From Arthrobacter sp. MAHUQ-56 (GTDB lineage: Bacteria > Actinomycetota > Actinomycetes > Actinomycetales > Micrococcaceae), in contig NZ_JAIFZQ010000008.1 of the NCBI RefSeq assembly GCF_019710585.1, positions 310,001 through 374,000 on the forward strand: a stretch of 64,000 nucleotides of DNA. The letters are read 5' to 3'. How positions within the stretch are numbered: the first letter of the stretch is position 1; each line of letters begins with the position of its first letter. Positions 8,570 to 19,451 of the stretch are shown one piece after another. Under the pieces are notes generated by a model. It saw only the letters and a program-made list of their open reading frames with translations. It had not been told where the DNA came from and made no database searches. The translations under genes and the position numbers were made by a program.

Positions 8570-8590
8570 ACCCCTACAGTAGGCGCGGGT

Positions 8591-10975
8591 TCAGGCACCC
8601 ACATACGCCGCCAGGTGCTGCCCGGTGAGCGTGGCGCGCCCTGCCACCAGGTCAGCCGGCGTGCCCTCGAAAACGATGCTGCCGCCGTCGTGCCCTGCTC
8701 CCGGGCCGATGTCGATGATCCAGTCGCCATGCGCCATGACCGCCTGGTGGTGCTCGATGACGATGACGGACTTCCCGGAGTCAACCAGCCGGTCCAGCAG
8801 GCCCAGCAGTTGCTCGACGTCCGCCAGGTGCAGGCCGACGGTGGGTTCGTCCAGGATGTAGATGTCCCCGGCTTCGGCCATCTGCGTGGCCAGCTTGAGC
8901 CGCTGGCGCTCGCCGCCGGACAGGGTGGTCAGCGGCTGGCCCAGGGAGATGTAGCCCAGGCCCACGTCCGCGAGGCGTTCGAGGATCCTGTGCGCAGCCG
9001 GCGTTTTGGCCTCGCCCTGGGCAAAATAGGTGAGCGCCGCCTCCACCGGCAGGTCCAGCACGTCGGCGATATTCTTCCCGTCCAGGGTGTACTCGAGGAC
9101 GGCGGCCTGGAAGCGGCGCCCCTCGCAGTCCTCGCAGGTGGACTCGACCGTGGCCATCACCCCGAGCTCGGTGAAGATGACGCCGGCGCCGTTGCAGGTG
9201 GGGCAGGCGCCCTCGGAGTTGGAGCTGAAGAGCGCAGGCTTCACGCCGTTGGCCTTGGCGAAGGCCTTGCGGATGGGCTCCAGCAGCCCGGTGTAGGTGG
9301 CGGGGTTGCTGCGCCGCGACCCCTTGATGGCGCCCTGGTCGATCACGATCACGCCCTCCCGCCTGGCCAGCGATCCGTGGATCAGCGAGCTCTTCCCGGA
9401 CCCGGCCACGCCCGTCACCACGCACAGCACGCCCAACGGCACGTCGACGTCGACGTCGCGCAGGTTGTTCGTGGATGCCCCGCGGACCTCGAGCGCCCCG
9501 GTGGCCGCCCGCACAGACTCCTTGAGCCGGGCCCGGTCGTCCAGGTGCCGCCCGGTGATGGTGCCGCTGGAACGCAGGCCGTCGACGTCGCCCTCAAAGA
9601 CAATCTCGCCGCCGCCGGTTCCGGCACCGGGGCCGAGGTCGACGACGTGGTCGGCAATGGCAATCATCTCCGGTTTGTGCTCCACCACCAGGACGGTGTT
9701 GCCTTTGTCCCGCAGCTGCAGCAGGAGGGTGTTCATCCGCTCGATGTCATGCGGGTGCAGGCCGATGCTGGGCTCGTCGAAAACGTAGGTGACGTCGGTA
9801 AGGGAGGAACCCAGGTGGCGGATCATCTTGGTGCGCTGCGCTTCCCCGCCGGAGAGGGTGCCGGCCGGGCGGTCCAGCGAGAGGTAGCCGAGGCCGATCT
9901 CGGCGAAGGAATCCAGCAGGTCCCGCAGCCCGGCCAGGAGCGGCCGGACGGAGGGCTCGTCGAGGTCCCGGATCCAGTGCGCCAGGTCCGAAATCTGCAT
10001 GGTGCACAGGTCCGCGATGTTCTTGCCGTTGATCCGCGAGTTGAGCACCTCCGGCGTCAGCCGGGTTCCGCCGCAGTCCGGGCACACCGCGAAGGTGACG
10101 GCGCGCTCCACGAAGCGTTTCACGTGCGGCTGCATCGCCTCCACGTCCTTGGACAGCATGGACTTCTGGATCTTCGGGATGATGCCCTCGAAGGTGAGGT
10201 TGACGCCCTCCACCTTGATCTTGGTGGGTTCGGCGTACAGCATCGTGTCCAGCTGCTTCGCGGTGAATTTGGCGATCGGTTTGTCCATCGGCAGGCCCAT
10301 GCCTTCGAACAGGCGCCCGTACCAGCCGTCCATCGAGTAGCCGGGGACGGTGAGCGCGCCTTCATTCAGGGACTTGGACTCGTCGTACAGCGCCCTGCGG
10401 TCGATGTCGCTGACGTTCCCCATCCCCTCGCATCGCGGGCACATGCCGCCCAGGTAGGTCACCTGGCGGACCACGTTCTTCTCCACCCGGCCGCCCTTTT
10501 CCGTGCTCATGATGCCGCTGGCCTTGCGGGTGGGGACGTTGAAGGAGAAGGCGGTGGGCGGGCCGACGTACGGTTGGCCCAGGCGGCTGAACAGGATCCG
10601 CAGCATGGCATTGGCGTCGGTGGCGGTGCCCACGGTGGAGCGCGGATTGGCGCCCATCCGCTCTTGGTCCACGATGATGGCCGTGGTCAGTCCCTCCAGC
10701 CGGTCCACGTCCGGGCGGGCCAGGCTGGGCATGAACCCCTGCACGAACGCGCTGTAGGTCTCGTTGATCAGGCGTTGCGATTCGGCGGCGATGGTGGCGA
10801 ACACCAGGGAGCTCTTGCCGGAGCCGGACACACCCGTGAAGGCGGTGAGGCGGCGCTTCGGCAGCTCGAGGCTGATGTCCTTGAGGTTGTTCTCCCGTGC
10901 GCCCTGGACCCGGATCAGGTCATGGGTGTCGGCGATGTGCACCTGCTTGGTCTCCAGGTCTGCGTCCGTGCTCAA
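8591..10975 (-). CDS. UvrA-like ABC ATPase (class II, short UvrA)
   Basis: 794 residues with two UvrA-type ABC halves. Walker A motifs are GVSGSGKSSL (near residue 48) and GVAGSGKSSL (near 528); signatures are LSGGEAQRTK and LSGGERQRLK; Zn-binding CxxC clusters occur in each half (CPRCEG, CPDCGG, CPTCNGAG with CEDCEG). Housekeeping UvrA is about 950 residues, so this lacks a segment, consistent with class II UvrAs that do not bind UvrB and are linked to tolerance of DNA-binding drugs. The start is TTG preceded by GGGGGA. It is probably a paralogue, with the true uvrA elsewhere. Confidence 0.9.
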   Translation of the reverse strand: MSTDADLETKQVHIADTHDLIRVQGARENNLKDISLELPKRRLTAFTGVSGSGKSSLVFATIAAESQRLINETYSAFVQGFMPSLARPDVDRLEGLTTAIIVDQERMGANPRSTVGTATDANAMLRILFSRLGQPYVGPPTAFSFNVPTRKASGIMSTEKGGRVEKNVVRQVTYLGGMCPRCEGMGNVSDIDRRALYDESKSLNEGALTVPGYSMDGWYGRLFEGMGLPMDKPIAKFTAKQLDTMLYAEPTKIKVEGVNLTFEGIIPKIQKSMLSKDVEAMQPHVKRFVERAVTFAVCPDCGGTRLTPEVLNSRINGKNIADLCTMQISDLAHWIRDLDEPSVRPLLAGLRDLLDSFAEIGLGYLSLDRPAGTLSGGEAQRTKMIRHLGSSLTDVTYVFDEPSIGLHPHDIERMNTLLLQLRDKGNTVLVVEHKPEMIAIADHVVDLGPGAGTGGGEIVFEGDVDGLRSSGTITGRHLDDRARLKESVRAATGALEVRGASTNNLRDVDVDVPLGVLCVVTGVAGSGKSSLIHGSLARREGVIVIDQGAIKGSRRSNPATYTGLLEPIRKAFAKANGVKPALFSSNSEGACPTCNGAGVIFTELGVMATVESTCEDCEGRRFQAAVLEYTLDGKNIADVLDLPVEAALTYFAQGEAKTPAAHRILERLADVGLGYISLGQPLTTLSGGERQRLKLATQMAEAGDIYILDEPTVGLHLADVEQLLGLLDRLVDSGKSVIVIEHHQAVMAHGDWIIDIGPGAGHDGGSIVFEGTPADLVAGRATLTGQHLAAYVGA

Positions 10976-11067
10976 GGTGTCCCCCTTCTCGTGGGCGGCA
11001 CCGGAGGCAGGCTGCGCGCGCAGCCTCCCTCCGGCGTCGTCCGTTATATACGTTGCTGTTTATATGC

Positions 11068-11487
11068 CTAAGGCTGCTGGTTGATGCGGACCGTGTTGCC
11101 GGCCGGGTCGCGGAAGGCGCAGTCGCGGATGCCGTAGGGCTGGTCGATGGGTTCCTGCACGACGTCGGCCCCGGTCGCCTCCACCTTCGCGAAGGCAGCG
11201 TCAACGTCGGGGGAGGAGAGGACGATGGTGGCATAGGTGCCCTTGGCCATCATTTCGGTGATGGTGCGCCGCTCGTCATCCGTGATTCCGGGGTCCACGG
11301 CCGGCGGGTGCAGGACGATGGAAACGTCCTTCTGGCCGGCGGGGCCCACGGTGATCCAGCGCATGGTGCCGCGCCCCACGTCGTTGCGGACTTCGAAGCC
11401 CAGGGCGTCGCGATAGAAGGCCAACGAGGCGTCTGGATCGGTGGCGGGAAGGAAGGTTGAGGAAATGTTGATGTCCATGCCAGTCAT
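11068..11487 (-). CDS. VOC-superfamily protein (glyoxalase/bleomycin resistance-like)
   Basis: 139 residues with the two beta-alpha-beta-beta-beta units of the vicinal oxygen chelate fold: TDPDASLAFYRDALGFEV at the start and a C-terminal IRDCAFRDPAGNTVRI strand pair. Its start overlaps the stop of the upstream AraC-type regulator by four bases, so they are cotranslated. Such VOC/AraC pairs are common in actinobacteria, with the VOC protein a likely small-molecule binder or resistance protein. No metal triad can be assigned confidently. Confidence 0.85.
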   Translation of the reverse strand: MTGMDINISSTFLPATDPDASLAFYRDALGFEVRNDVGRGTMRWITVGPAGQKDVSIVLHPPAVDPGITDDERRTITEMMAKGTYATIVLSSPDVDAAFAKVEATGADVVQEPIDQPYGIRDCAFRDPAGNTVRINQQP

Positions 11488-11933
11488 GCTAGTAACGGCT
11501 CATGGGCGGGCGCTTCTCGATTCCTGACCGGTCTGGTGACCTGCTTCGCCACGCACGCCGGGATTCCCGCGGTCGACTCCGCTGCCTCCTGTTTGTAGAC
11601 GCTCGGCGGCATGCCCACCAGCTCGCTGAACCGCGTACTGAAGGTTCCCAGCGAGGAACAGCCGACGGCGAAGCACACCTCCGTGACGTTGAGGTCGCCT
11701 TTGCGGAGGAGTGCCATGGCGCGTTCGATGCGGCGCGTCATGAGGTAGCTGTAGGGCGATTCGCCGTAGGCGAGTTTGAACCGGCGGCTGAAGTGGCCGG
11801 CGGACATGTGGACCTCCCTGGCCAGCGATTCGACGTCCAGCGGTTGCGCGTACTCCCGGTCCATCCGGTCCTTCACGCGGCGGAGCTCTCTGAGTTCGCG
11901 GAGGTAGGCGTCCGGAGTTGTCGTGGAAGTCAC
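11484..11933 (-). CDS. AraC-family transcriptional regulator (DNA-binding domain only)
   Basis: 149 residues, essentially a single AraC/XylS domain: the first HTH is DVESLAREVHMSAGHFSRRFKLA (split across about residues 33-55), the second lies in TEVCFAVGCSSLGTFSTRF, followed by GMPPSVYK. There is no N-terminal effector domain, so it may sense through a partner or act constitutively. It is the first gene of a two-gene operon with the VOC protein and probably controls it. Confidence 0.88.
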   Translation of the reverse strand: MTSTTTPDAYLRELRELRRVKDRMDREYAQPLDVESLAREVHMSAGHFSRRFKLAYGESPYSYLMTRRIERAMALLRKGDLNVTEVCFAVGCSSLGTFSTRFSELVGMPPSVYKQEAAESTAGIPACVAKQVTRPVRNREAPAHEPLLA

Positions 11934-12113
11934 ATCTCAGATCGTGCTACGCGGCGAAGGTGATGTCCAGAGCACGATAGGATTGGCCTGCCGGACAGCA
12001 GTCCTCGCCCGAACAGGGCTCGAGTAAACGCAGCATCCGGCAAACCAAACCCTTAAATCACCTGCAAAATCCCTGCCCAATTGCTGTGCGCAGGTCACCC
12101 TTGAAAGGACGCC

Positions 12114-12521
12114 ATGGAACTGCTGTGGGAAATCGCCGGCTGGGCAGGCGCGGTTGCGATCCTCAGTGCGTATCTGGCTGTTTCCATGGGCTGGCTGAAG
12201 GCAGGGAAGGGCTTCCAAACGGCAAACCTGTTCGGCTCCGTGGCCTTCATCATCAACGGAACCCTGCACGGAGCCTGGCCGTCCGTGGCCACCAATGTCG
12301 CCTGGTTCCTCATCTCGGCTGTGGCACTGGTCCGCATGCGATCCGAAAACACCTCGCCGGCTCCGGTCGAGGCTGGCCAGGTCCAGTACCCCGGCATTCC
12401 GGACAGCACCGGCCAGTTGGCCGTCGTCGAGGCCCTCACCGGTTCCCTGCCCGTCGTGTCCCCGGCGGCCGTGGCGGGCCCGGTCACCGTCGTCACTGAC
12501 GGGCCCCGCTTGGCGTTGTAG
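12114..12521 (+). CDS. Small membrane protein, CBU_0592-like
   Basis: 135 residues. The first 75 hold three predicted membrane helices (WEIAGWAGAVAILSAYLAV, LFGSVAFIINGTLHGAW, NVAWFLISAVALVRM), matching the uncharacterised CBU_0592-like family of short membrane proteins. A roughly 55-residue Pro/Val-rich tail follows and probably faces the cytoplasm. AAAGGA lies just before the ATG. It stands alone between AraC and ppsA. No function is known. Confidence 0.75.
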   Translation: MELLWEIAGWAGAVAILSAYLAVSMGWLKAGKGFQTANLFGSVAFIINGTLHGAWPSVATNVAWFLISAVALVRMRSENTSPAPVEAGQVQYPGIPDSTGQLAVVEALTGSLPVVSPAAVAGPVTVVTDGPRLAL

Positions 12522-12732
12522 GCGGACGGCAACGCGTGCGACGGCGGTCCGGCGGCTTGGGTGCATCCGGCTGGTTTTCCCCGGCCGGTTTCCTCTGGGT
12601 GTGACTTTTCATTACCTCCGGAGCGTGTTGTGCTCGTCACATCCATTTGCTTCTGCGGTGCACTCCTGACCAACCTTGCATCACATCTTTTTCAGCGCTT
12701 GTCAGCGCGTGCCCAACGGAGGAGCACCACCT

Positions 12733-15135
<2,403 letters not shown>

Positions 15136-15987
15136 GTGGCAGACGCCCACTTGAGTGACGCTGTGGGGGCGGGCAACCCGCCCGCCCCCACGGTGTTCTT
15201 TCTTTCCGACAGCACCGGCATCACGGCCGAGACGCTCGGCAACACCCTGCTGACCCAGTTCCCCGCCGGGCGGCTGGAACGCCGGACGATCCCGTTCATC
15301 ACCACGGTGGAGCAGGCGCAAGAGGTGGTGGCCGTGATCGACGAGCTCGCGGCCGCGGGGCCGAGGCCGATCATCTTCTCCACCACGGTCGGCCAGGACA
15401 TCCGGGCCGTGCTGTCCCGGAGCCGGGGGCACTTCTTCGACCTGTTCGGCGCGCACATCGGCCAGCTGGAGCAGGTCCTCCATGCCTCGGCCAGCGGCGT
15501 GCCCGGCCAGGCGCACGGCGTGGGCGACGCCGTGCGCTACCAGTCGCGCATGGCCGCCGTCGAATACGCCATAGAGCACGACGACGGGCAGTCACTGCGT
15601 GCGCTGGAACGCGCCGAGCTGATCCTCATCGCGCCGTCGCGCTGCGGCAAGACGCCGACCACCATGTACCTGGCGCTGCAGCACGGCATCCTCGCCGCCA
15701 ACTTCCCGCTGGTTGAGGAAGACTTCGCCAGCATGTCCCTGCCCAAACCCCTGCAGCCGTTCGTGCACAAGTGTTTCGGGCTGACTTCCCTGCCCGTCAG
15801 ACTGAGCCAGATCCGCCAGGAACGCCGCCCGGGCAGCGACTACGCATCCCTCTCCCAGTGCACGTATGAGCTGCGGAATGCCGAAGACATGTACCGGGTG
15901 AACAAGGTCCCGTACGTGAACTCCGCCTCGATGTCGGTTGAGGAGATCTCCGCGACCGTTCTCCAGCGGATGCAGCTGCACCACTGA
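15136..15987 (+). CDS. ppsR: PEP synthase regulatory protein (ADP-dependent kinase / Pi-dependent phosphorylase)
   Basis: 283 residues of the DUF299/PSRP family. It opens with VFFLSDSTGITAETLGN and carries the P-loop-like APSRCGKTPTTMYLA near residue 168. Family members phosphorylate a Thr of PEP synthase using ADP and remove it with phosphate, switching the enzyme off and on. The GTG start directly follows the ppsA TAA (no gap), so the two are coupled. The conserved pairing supports PEP synthase rather than pyruvate phosphate dikinase as target. Confidence 0.93.
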   Translation: MADAHLSDAVGAGNPPAPTVFFLSDSTGITAETLGNTLLTQFPAGRLERRTIPFITTVEQAQEVVAVIDELAAAGPRPIIFSTTVGQDIRAVLSRSRGHFFDLFGAHIGQLEQVLHASASGVPGQAHGVGDAVRYQSRMAAVEYAIEHDDGQSLRALERAELILIAPSRCGKTPTTMYLALQHGILAANFPLVEEDFASMSLPKPLQPFVHKCFGLTSLPVRLSQIRQERRPGSDYASLSQCTYELRNAEDMYRVNKVPYVNSASMSVEEISATVLQRMQLHH

Positions 15988-16219
15988 GGGTGTGCCTCTC
16001 TTAGATGTACAGGCTTCTACCTGTCAGGTTGAGCTCTAAGACCGTGTCCTTCTGGTGTCTGCGAATGGCGAATCTGATCCTAATCTGACGCTTCCTTCGC
16101 TGTTTCCTGACGTCAGGTTGGGGTGTGCCCTAACTGGCTGGGAATGCTCGTTACGGTCCTTCCGGCTTGGTCCTGCAGGAGGACCACGGGGTGCCCAGTA
16201 GCCTGTGGGCGGGGATGGA
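15988..16219. other. Intergenic region with palindrome and hairpin
   Basis: No gene is seen. It contains a 12-bp palindrome CCTGACGTCAGG (16107-16118) that leads into the motif GACGTCAGGTTGGGGTGTGC shared with two other sites, and a hairpin TGGTCCT-GCAGG-AGGACCA at 16168-16186 between the convergent ppsR and esterase genes, which could be a bidirectional terminator. Confidence 0.5.
16109..16129 (+). repeat. Repeat motif GACGTCRRGTTGGGGTGTGC, isolated copy
   Basis: A 20-base motif that also forms the right end of the two long repeats at 46926-47186 and 61594-61870, in the same orientation. The left end seen in those two copies is not recognisable here, so this may be a solo end or a chance remnant. 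Confidence 0.5.
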
Positions 16220-16843
16220 CTAGAGCAGTTCAGTGATCCAGCCGGCTAGGTCGGTGACGGTGTCTGTGGTGAGGTTATGGCCCCCGGGATCGCGCCGGCC
16301 ATGGGTCGCGGCTCCGGATTCGTTGAGGAGGTATGTCCAGGTGCGGTCCAGGAGCTCGCGGGGGATCACTCGGTCGGACTCGCCTTGGGCAACGAATACC
16401 GGGACGCCGGCCAGCCTCGCGGGGGTGACGGGCACGCCCGCGTCGAAGGGCAGTGTGCCGTAGAGGATGGCTGCACCGGTGAAGCGCTGTGGATCCGACA
16501 GGAGTAATGCTCCGGCGAACGCGGCGCCGCCGCTGAAGCCCGCGAGGATTACCGGTCGTCCTGCGGGAGCGGCCGTATCGAGCCATGTCCGGAACCAGTC
16601 TGTTGTTTGTTGCAGTGATTCCGCGACGGGTCGGCCGATTCCGCGGTTCGCGAACCAGGCGTAGCCGCCACCTTCGGCGATGGGTGCCCGGACGGCTGCG
16701 TAGGAGGGCCCGGCGGGCAGGTGGTCTGCCAGGGGGATGATTCCTGTTTCGTCGGCGCCGCGCCCGTGGAGCAGTACGACAAGGGGCTTTTCGTGGTCGT
16801 CGGCGCTCTGCCAGGTGATGGTGGGTTCAGGAAAAGTGCTCAT
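16220..16843 (-). CDS. Alpha/beta hydrolase, phospholipase/carboxylesterase family
   Basis: 207 residues from ATG 16843. The oxyanion region VVLLHGRGADE (about residue 25) and nucleophile elbow GFSGGAAFAG (Ser near residue 103) match carboxylesterase/phospholipase-type serine hydrolases; Asp in QGESDRVIP and His in DPGGHNLT complete the triad. Its ATG overlaps the TGA of the upstream VOC gene (TCATGA), so the two form a coupled unit. The substrate is unknown; the neighbour suggests an ester of a small aromatic compound. Confidence 0.88.
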   Translation of the reverse strand: MSTFPEPTITWQSADDHEKPLVVLLHGRGADETGIIPLADHLPAGPSYAAVRAPIAEGGGYAWFANRGIGRPVAESLQQTTDWFRTWLDTAAPAGRPVILAGFSGGAAFAGALLLSDPQRFTGAAILYGTLPFDAGVPVTPARLAGVPVFVAQGESDRVIPRELLDRTWTYLLNESGAATHGRRDPGGHNLTTDTVTDLAGWITELL

Positions 16844-17364
16844 GAGCTCATCTGGTCGTTTCCGTTGTGGTGGATGTTTCCTGCTGTGCGGACTCCTGAC
16901 CATCGGGCCAGTTCGGCCTGAAGGTTGAGCCGTTCAACAGGGGCGGCGTTCTTGTACTCGCCCCAGTCCTGGCGGGGGAGCATCCACATCAGTTCGAATT
17001 CGTTGCCGTCCGGGTCGGTCCCGTAGATGCTCTTGGTCGCTCCGTGGCTTGATTCACCGGTGTAGGCGTTGGCGTCGAGCAGTGTTGTGCGGGCCTGGGC
17101 CAGTTCGTCGATGGTGTCCAGCTGCCAGGCGAGATGGTAGAGGCCGATGCCGCCAGGAACCCTGGGGTTGGCCCCGGGACCTACTCCGAACAGGCCAAGG
17201 TCATGATGGTTCCCTGAGCGCGGCAGCCGCAGGAATGCCGCGTTCGCGCGCGGTTCACGGGCGACGACGTCCATCCCGAAGACCGTGGTGTAGAACTGTT
17301 CCGCACGTTCAAGGTCCGCCACGAACAGGACGGCATGGTTCAACCGGACCGGGGAAACTGACAT
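16840..17364 (-). CDS. VOC-family ring-cleavage-dioxygenase-like protein
   Basis: 174 residues with the catechol 2,3-dioxygenase/glyoxalase fold: LNHAVLFVADLERAEQFY at the start (His near residue 9), LYHLAWQLD (second His) and IYGTDPDGNEFELMW with a Glu at the metal-ligand position. The 2-His-1-Glu pattern is intact, so a metal-dependent dioxygenase or lyase activity is possible. It is the first gene of a pair with the esterase. Many such proteins are annotated as catechol dioxygenases without proof. Confidence 0.85.
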   Translation of the reverse strand: MSVSPVRLNHAVLFVADLERAEQFYTTVFGMDVVAREPRANAAFLRLPRSGNHHDLGLFGVGPGANPRVPGGIGLYHLAWQLDTIDELAQARTTLLDANAYTGESSHGATKSIYGTDPDGNEFELMWMLPRQDWGEYKNAAPVERLNLQAELARWSGVRTAGNIHHNGNDQMSS

Positions 17365-17500
17365 GGGCGCTGGTTCTTTCTACGAGGGTGGGAAGACTGC
17401 AGGGGGCGGCGGGTATCGGGAAGTCTAACGGCAGCGCCGCGCCCAGGGGTGCGGGACGCGGCGTTGCGGTGGTGCGGTCGGGGTGTTGCGCAGGGCCTGG

Positions 17501-18145
17501 TTAGGCTGCGGGTACGACCTTCAGCGCCGAGTTCCACTGGTAATCGGGGAGCTGGTCGTTGGCGGAGAGCAGGATGTGGAGGAAACCGGTCTGCTCGAGC
17601 TGCCGGGCGCGGCGCTGGGGTCCCACGACGACAGGGTTCAGTCCGGCTGCGGCAGCGAAGTCGACGACGGCCCGGGTTGCGGCGTTGTCATCGCCGGCGA
17701 TCAGGACGTCAAGGGTCTGTCCTGCGACGGCGCCTTCTGCCAGGGTCGCGGCGAAGGTGGTGTTGAAAGCCTTGACGACCTTGGCGGCAGTGGGCTTCTG
17801 CAGTTCTTCGGCCGCTGAACTGTCAGCGGGCACTGCAAGGCCGTCGAAGGTGGCGAAGTCCACCGGGTTGGTGATGTCAACGTACACCTTGCCCGCGAGG
17901 GCCTCGCCGTAACGGGCCACAATGTCCTTGGCAGCGTCGAAGTACACCGCCGGGATCACGATATCGCCGGTGAGCTCCTCACCGACCACGCCCGTGGAAA
18001 CCTGGCCGCCGAGCTCTGAGGCAAGGGAATCTGCCTTGGCCTTATCATCGTGGGCGAGCAGCTGGACGCTCTTGCCGGCGGCGATTGCACGGGTGGCTAG
18101 GCCGCGGGCCATGTTGCCGGTTCCGATGATAGTGATGTCAGTCAT
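17501..18145 (-). CDS. NAD(P)-binding oxidoreductase, F420-reductase-like
   Basis: 214 residues from ATG 18145 with the dinucleotide motif IIGTGNMARGLATRA and the pattern of NADPH:F420 reductase-like proteins (DITNPVDF, then KAFNTTFA). AAGAAGAA precedes this ATG; an in-frame GTG 39 bases upstream would add a Lys-rich leader and is less likely. A doxX gene lies 92 bases upstream on the same strand, and both may belong to the regulon controlled from the palindromes at 18729-18772. Redox partner (F420 or flavin) is not determined. Confidence 0.85.
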   Translation of the reverse strand: MTDITIIGTGNMARGLATRAIAAGKSVQLLAHDDKAKADSLASELGGQVSTGVVGEELTGDIVIPAVYFDAAKDIVARYGEALAGKVYVDITNPVDFATFDGLAVPADSSAAEELQKPTAAKVVKAFNTTFAATLAEGAVAGQTLDVLIAGDDNAATRAVVDFAAAAGLNPVVVGPQRRARQLEQTGFLHILLSANDQLPDYQWNSALKVVPAA

Positions 18146-18237
18146 TTTCTTCTTCTTTCCAAAAAGGCGGGACAGGAAATTCACGGATGATCTTTTCGTT
18201 ATGTGGTGCGTGAGCAGGGCGTCGTTTGCCTGCCTGT

Positions 18238-18669
18238 TTAGACGAGGGCTTTGAACCGGGTGCGGCTGAACAGGGCGTAGTCACCGGACAGCCGCGAGGG
18301 ACCGAACAAAGCGATCGCGATGGCAGCGGCGGCAAGGACCAGTACCAGCTCGTAACCACCGTCAGCGGCGAAAATACCGGCCGGTGCGTGGACAAGAAAC
18401 AGCGCGCCGAGCATGTCCAGGGCGAGCAGCGCCGCGAAGACCCGGGTCAGCACGCCCAGGATCAAAGCGATCCCGCCGGCAAGTTCCAAGGTCGCCACGA
18501 GGGGCGCGGCCAGGTTCGCTGCCGGGACACCCATCTGGGCGAAGGACGCCTGGGTGCCGGCGATGGTGAACTGGCTGAACTTCTGCCAGCCATGGGCGGC
18601 GAAAATGAAGCCGGCAAGGACCCGCAGTACGGTCACTGCTGTCGTCGCCGCGGGGGAGAAGTGATTCAT
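18238..18669 (-). CDS. DoxX-family membrane protein
   Basis: 143 residues with four hydrophobic helices and the DoxX pattern LRVLAGFIFAAHGWQKF near the N-terminus and GGIALILGVLTRVFA in the middle. DoxX-like proteins are linked to quinone or thiol redox stress in actinobacteria. Start at ATG 18669. Two near-identical palindromes 60-103 bases upstream look like MarR-type operators, and the divergent MarR-like gene is a pseudogene, so the gene may be derepressed. Confidence 0.87.
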   Translation of the reverse strand: MNHFSPAATTAVTVLRVLAGFIFAAHGWQKFSQFTIAGTQASFAQMGVPAANLAAPLVATLELAGGIALILGVLTRVFAALLALDMLGALFLVHAPAGIFAADGGYELVLVLAAAAIAIALFGPSRLSGDYALFSRTRFKALV

Positions 18670-18728
18670 GGTTTTACCGTTCCATCTATGAACAACGTGG
18701 GGAGCCGGACAACTGTCCGGATAATGAC

Positions 18729-18740
18729 TTGAAGCTTCAA
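18729..18740. promoter_or_regulatory. MarR-type operator, copy 1
   Basis: TTGAAGCTTCAA is a perfect 12-bp palindrome flanked by AC and CT. It lies between doxX and the divergent MarR pseudogene, 32 bp from a second copy. This type of sequence is typical of MarR/OhrR-class operators; assignment is by location. Confidence 0.6.
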
Positions 18741-18760
18741 CTATCATAGCTCCGCGTCAG

Positions 18761-18772
18761 TTGAAGCGTCAA
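18761..18772. promoter_or_regulatory. MarR-type operator, copy 2
   Basis: TTGAAGCGTCAA differs from the perfect palindrome at 18729 in one base. The 32-bp centre spacing is three helical turns, allowing two dimers on the same face of the DNA. Confidence 0.6.
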
Positions 18773-18874
18773 GTAAATAGTTTCTGGTCTTACCGCCTCC
18801 CGCGTCAGCGAGGACTGGACGGTTGTTTGTTTGCGGCCGCTGATTGTCGCGGTCATTGGGGCTGCGTGGATAAC

Positions 18875-19339
18875 ATGACTGTCAAAGGACGAACTGGCCG
18901 CCTGGCTGGGGCTGTACGCGGTGACCGAGCTGATGCCCAACGTGCTCGACTCCCTGCTGCGCCGCGATGCGGACCCGACCAGTTTCTAGTACTGCGTGCT
19001 CGCAATGCTCTCCGAGGCTCCGGACCGTACCTTGCGGATGAGCGCCCTCGCTGCCCAGACCAGCGCGACCGTGTCGCGCCTATCCCACGCCGTGCGGCGC
19101 CTTGAAGTCTGCGGCCTGGTCAAGCCGTCCTCCTGTCCGGAGGACCAGCGCGCCACCAACGCCCGCTTGACGGACGGTGGCTGGCTCAAGATCCGGCAAA
19201 GCGCGCCCGGCCACGTTGCAATCGCCCCCGGCACGTCATCGAAGCGCTCACCCCGGAACAGCTGGTCCACCTGCGGCAGATCACCGATGCGCTCCTGCAG
19301 CGGCTCGACCTTATGGTGGCTTGTCGACGGGGACGATGA
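18875..19339 (+). pseudogene. Decayed MarR-family regulator
   Basis: Read across frames, the product is a MarR protein: MTVK/DELAAWLGLYAVTELMPN, then YCVLAMLSEAPDRTLRMSAL, the wing with RLEVCGLV and CPEDQRATNARLTDGGW, and HVIEALTPEQLVHLRQITDALL. Three lesions break it: an apparent extra G near 18887, a TAG at 18987-18989 where the family has Glu or Gln before Tyr, and a frame change within a run of five C at 19225-19229. It would be about 150 residues if intact. It is divergent from doxX and its palindromic operators. Confidence 0.85.
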
Positions 19340-19451
19340 GATTCGGCACTGCCCTGATCCGTCTACTTGCCGTTTTTGCTGTAGGAGGCGCGGGTGCAGC
19401 GGGTGCGATACTGGGCGGAAGCAGCGCATGGCCGGGAGGGGCGAGCAGTCA

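Noticed and set aside
8087..11071. A 994-codon open frame on the plus strand
   Set aside because: It is antisense to the UvrA-like gene; its Gly/Val/His-rich product is what high-GC coding DNA gives in the opposite strand, with no family or ribosome binding site.
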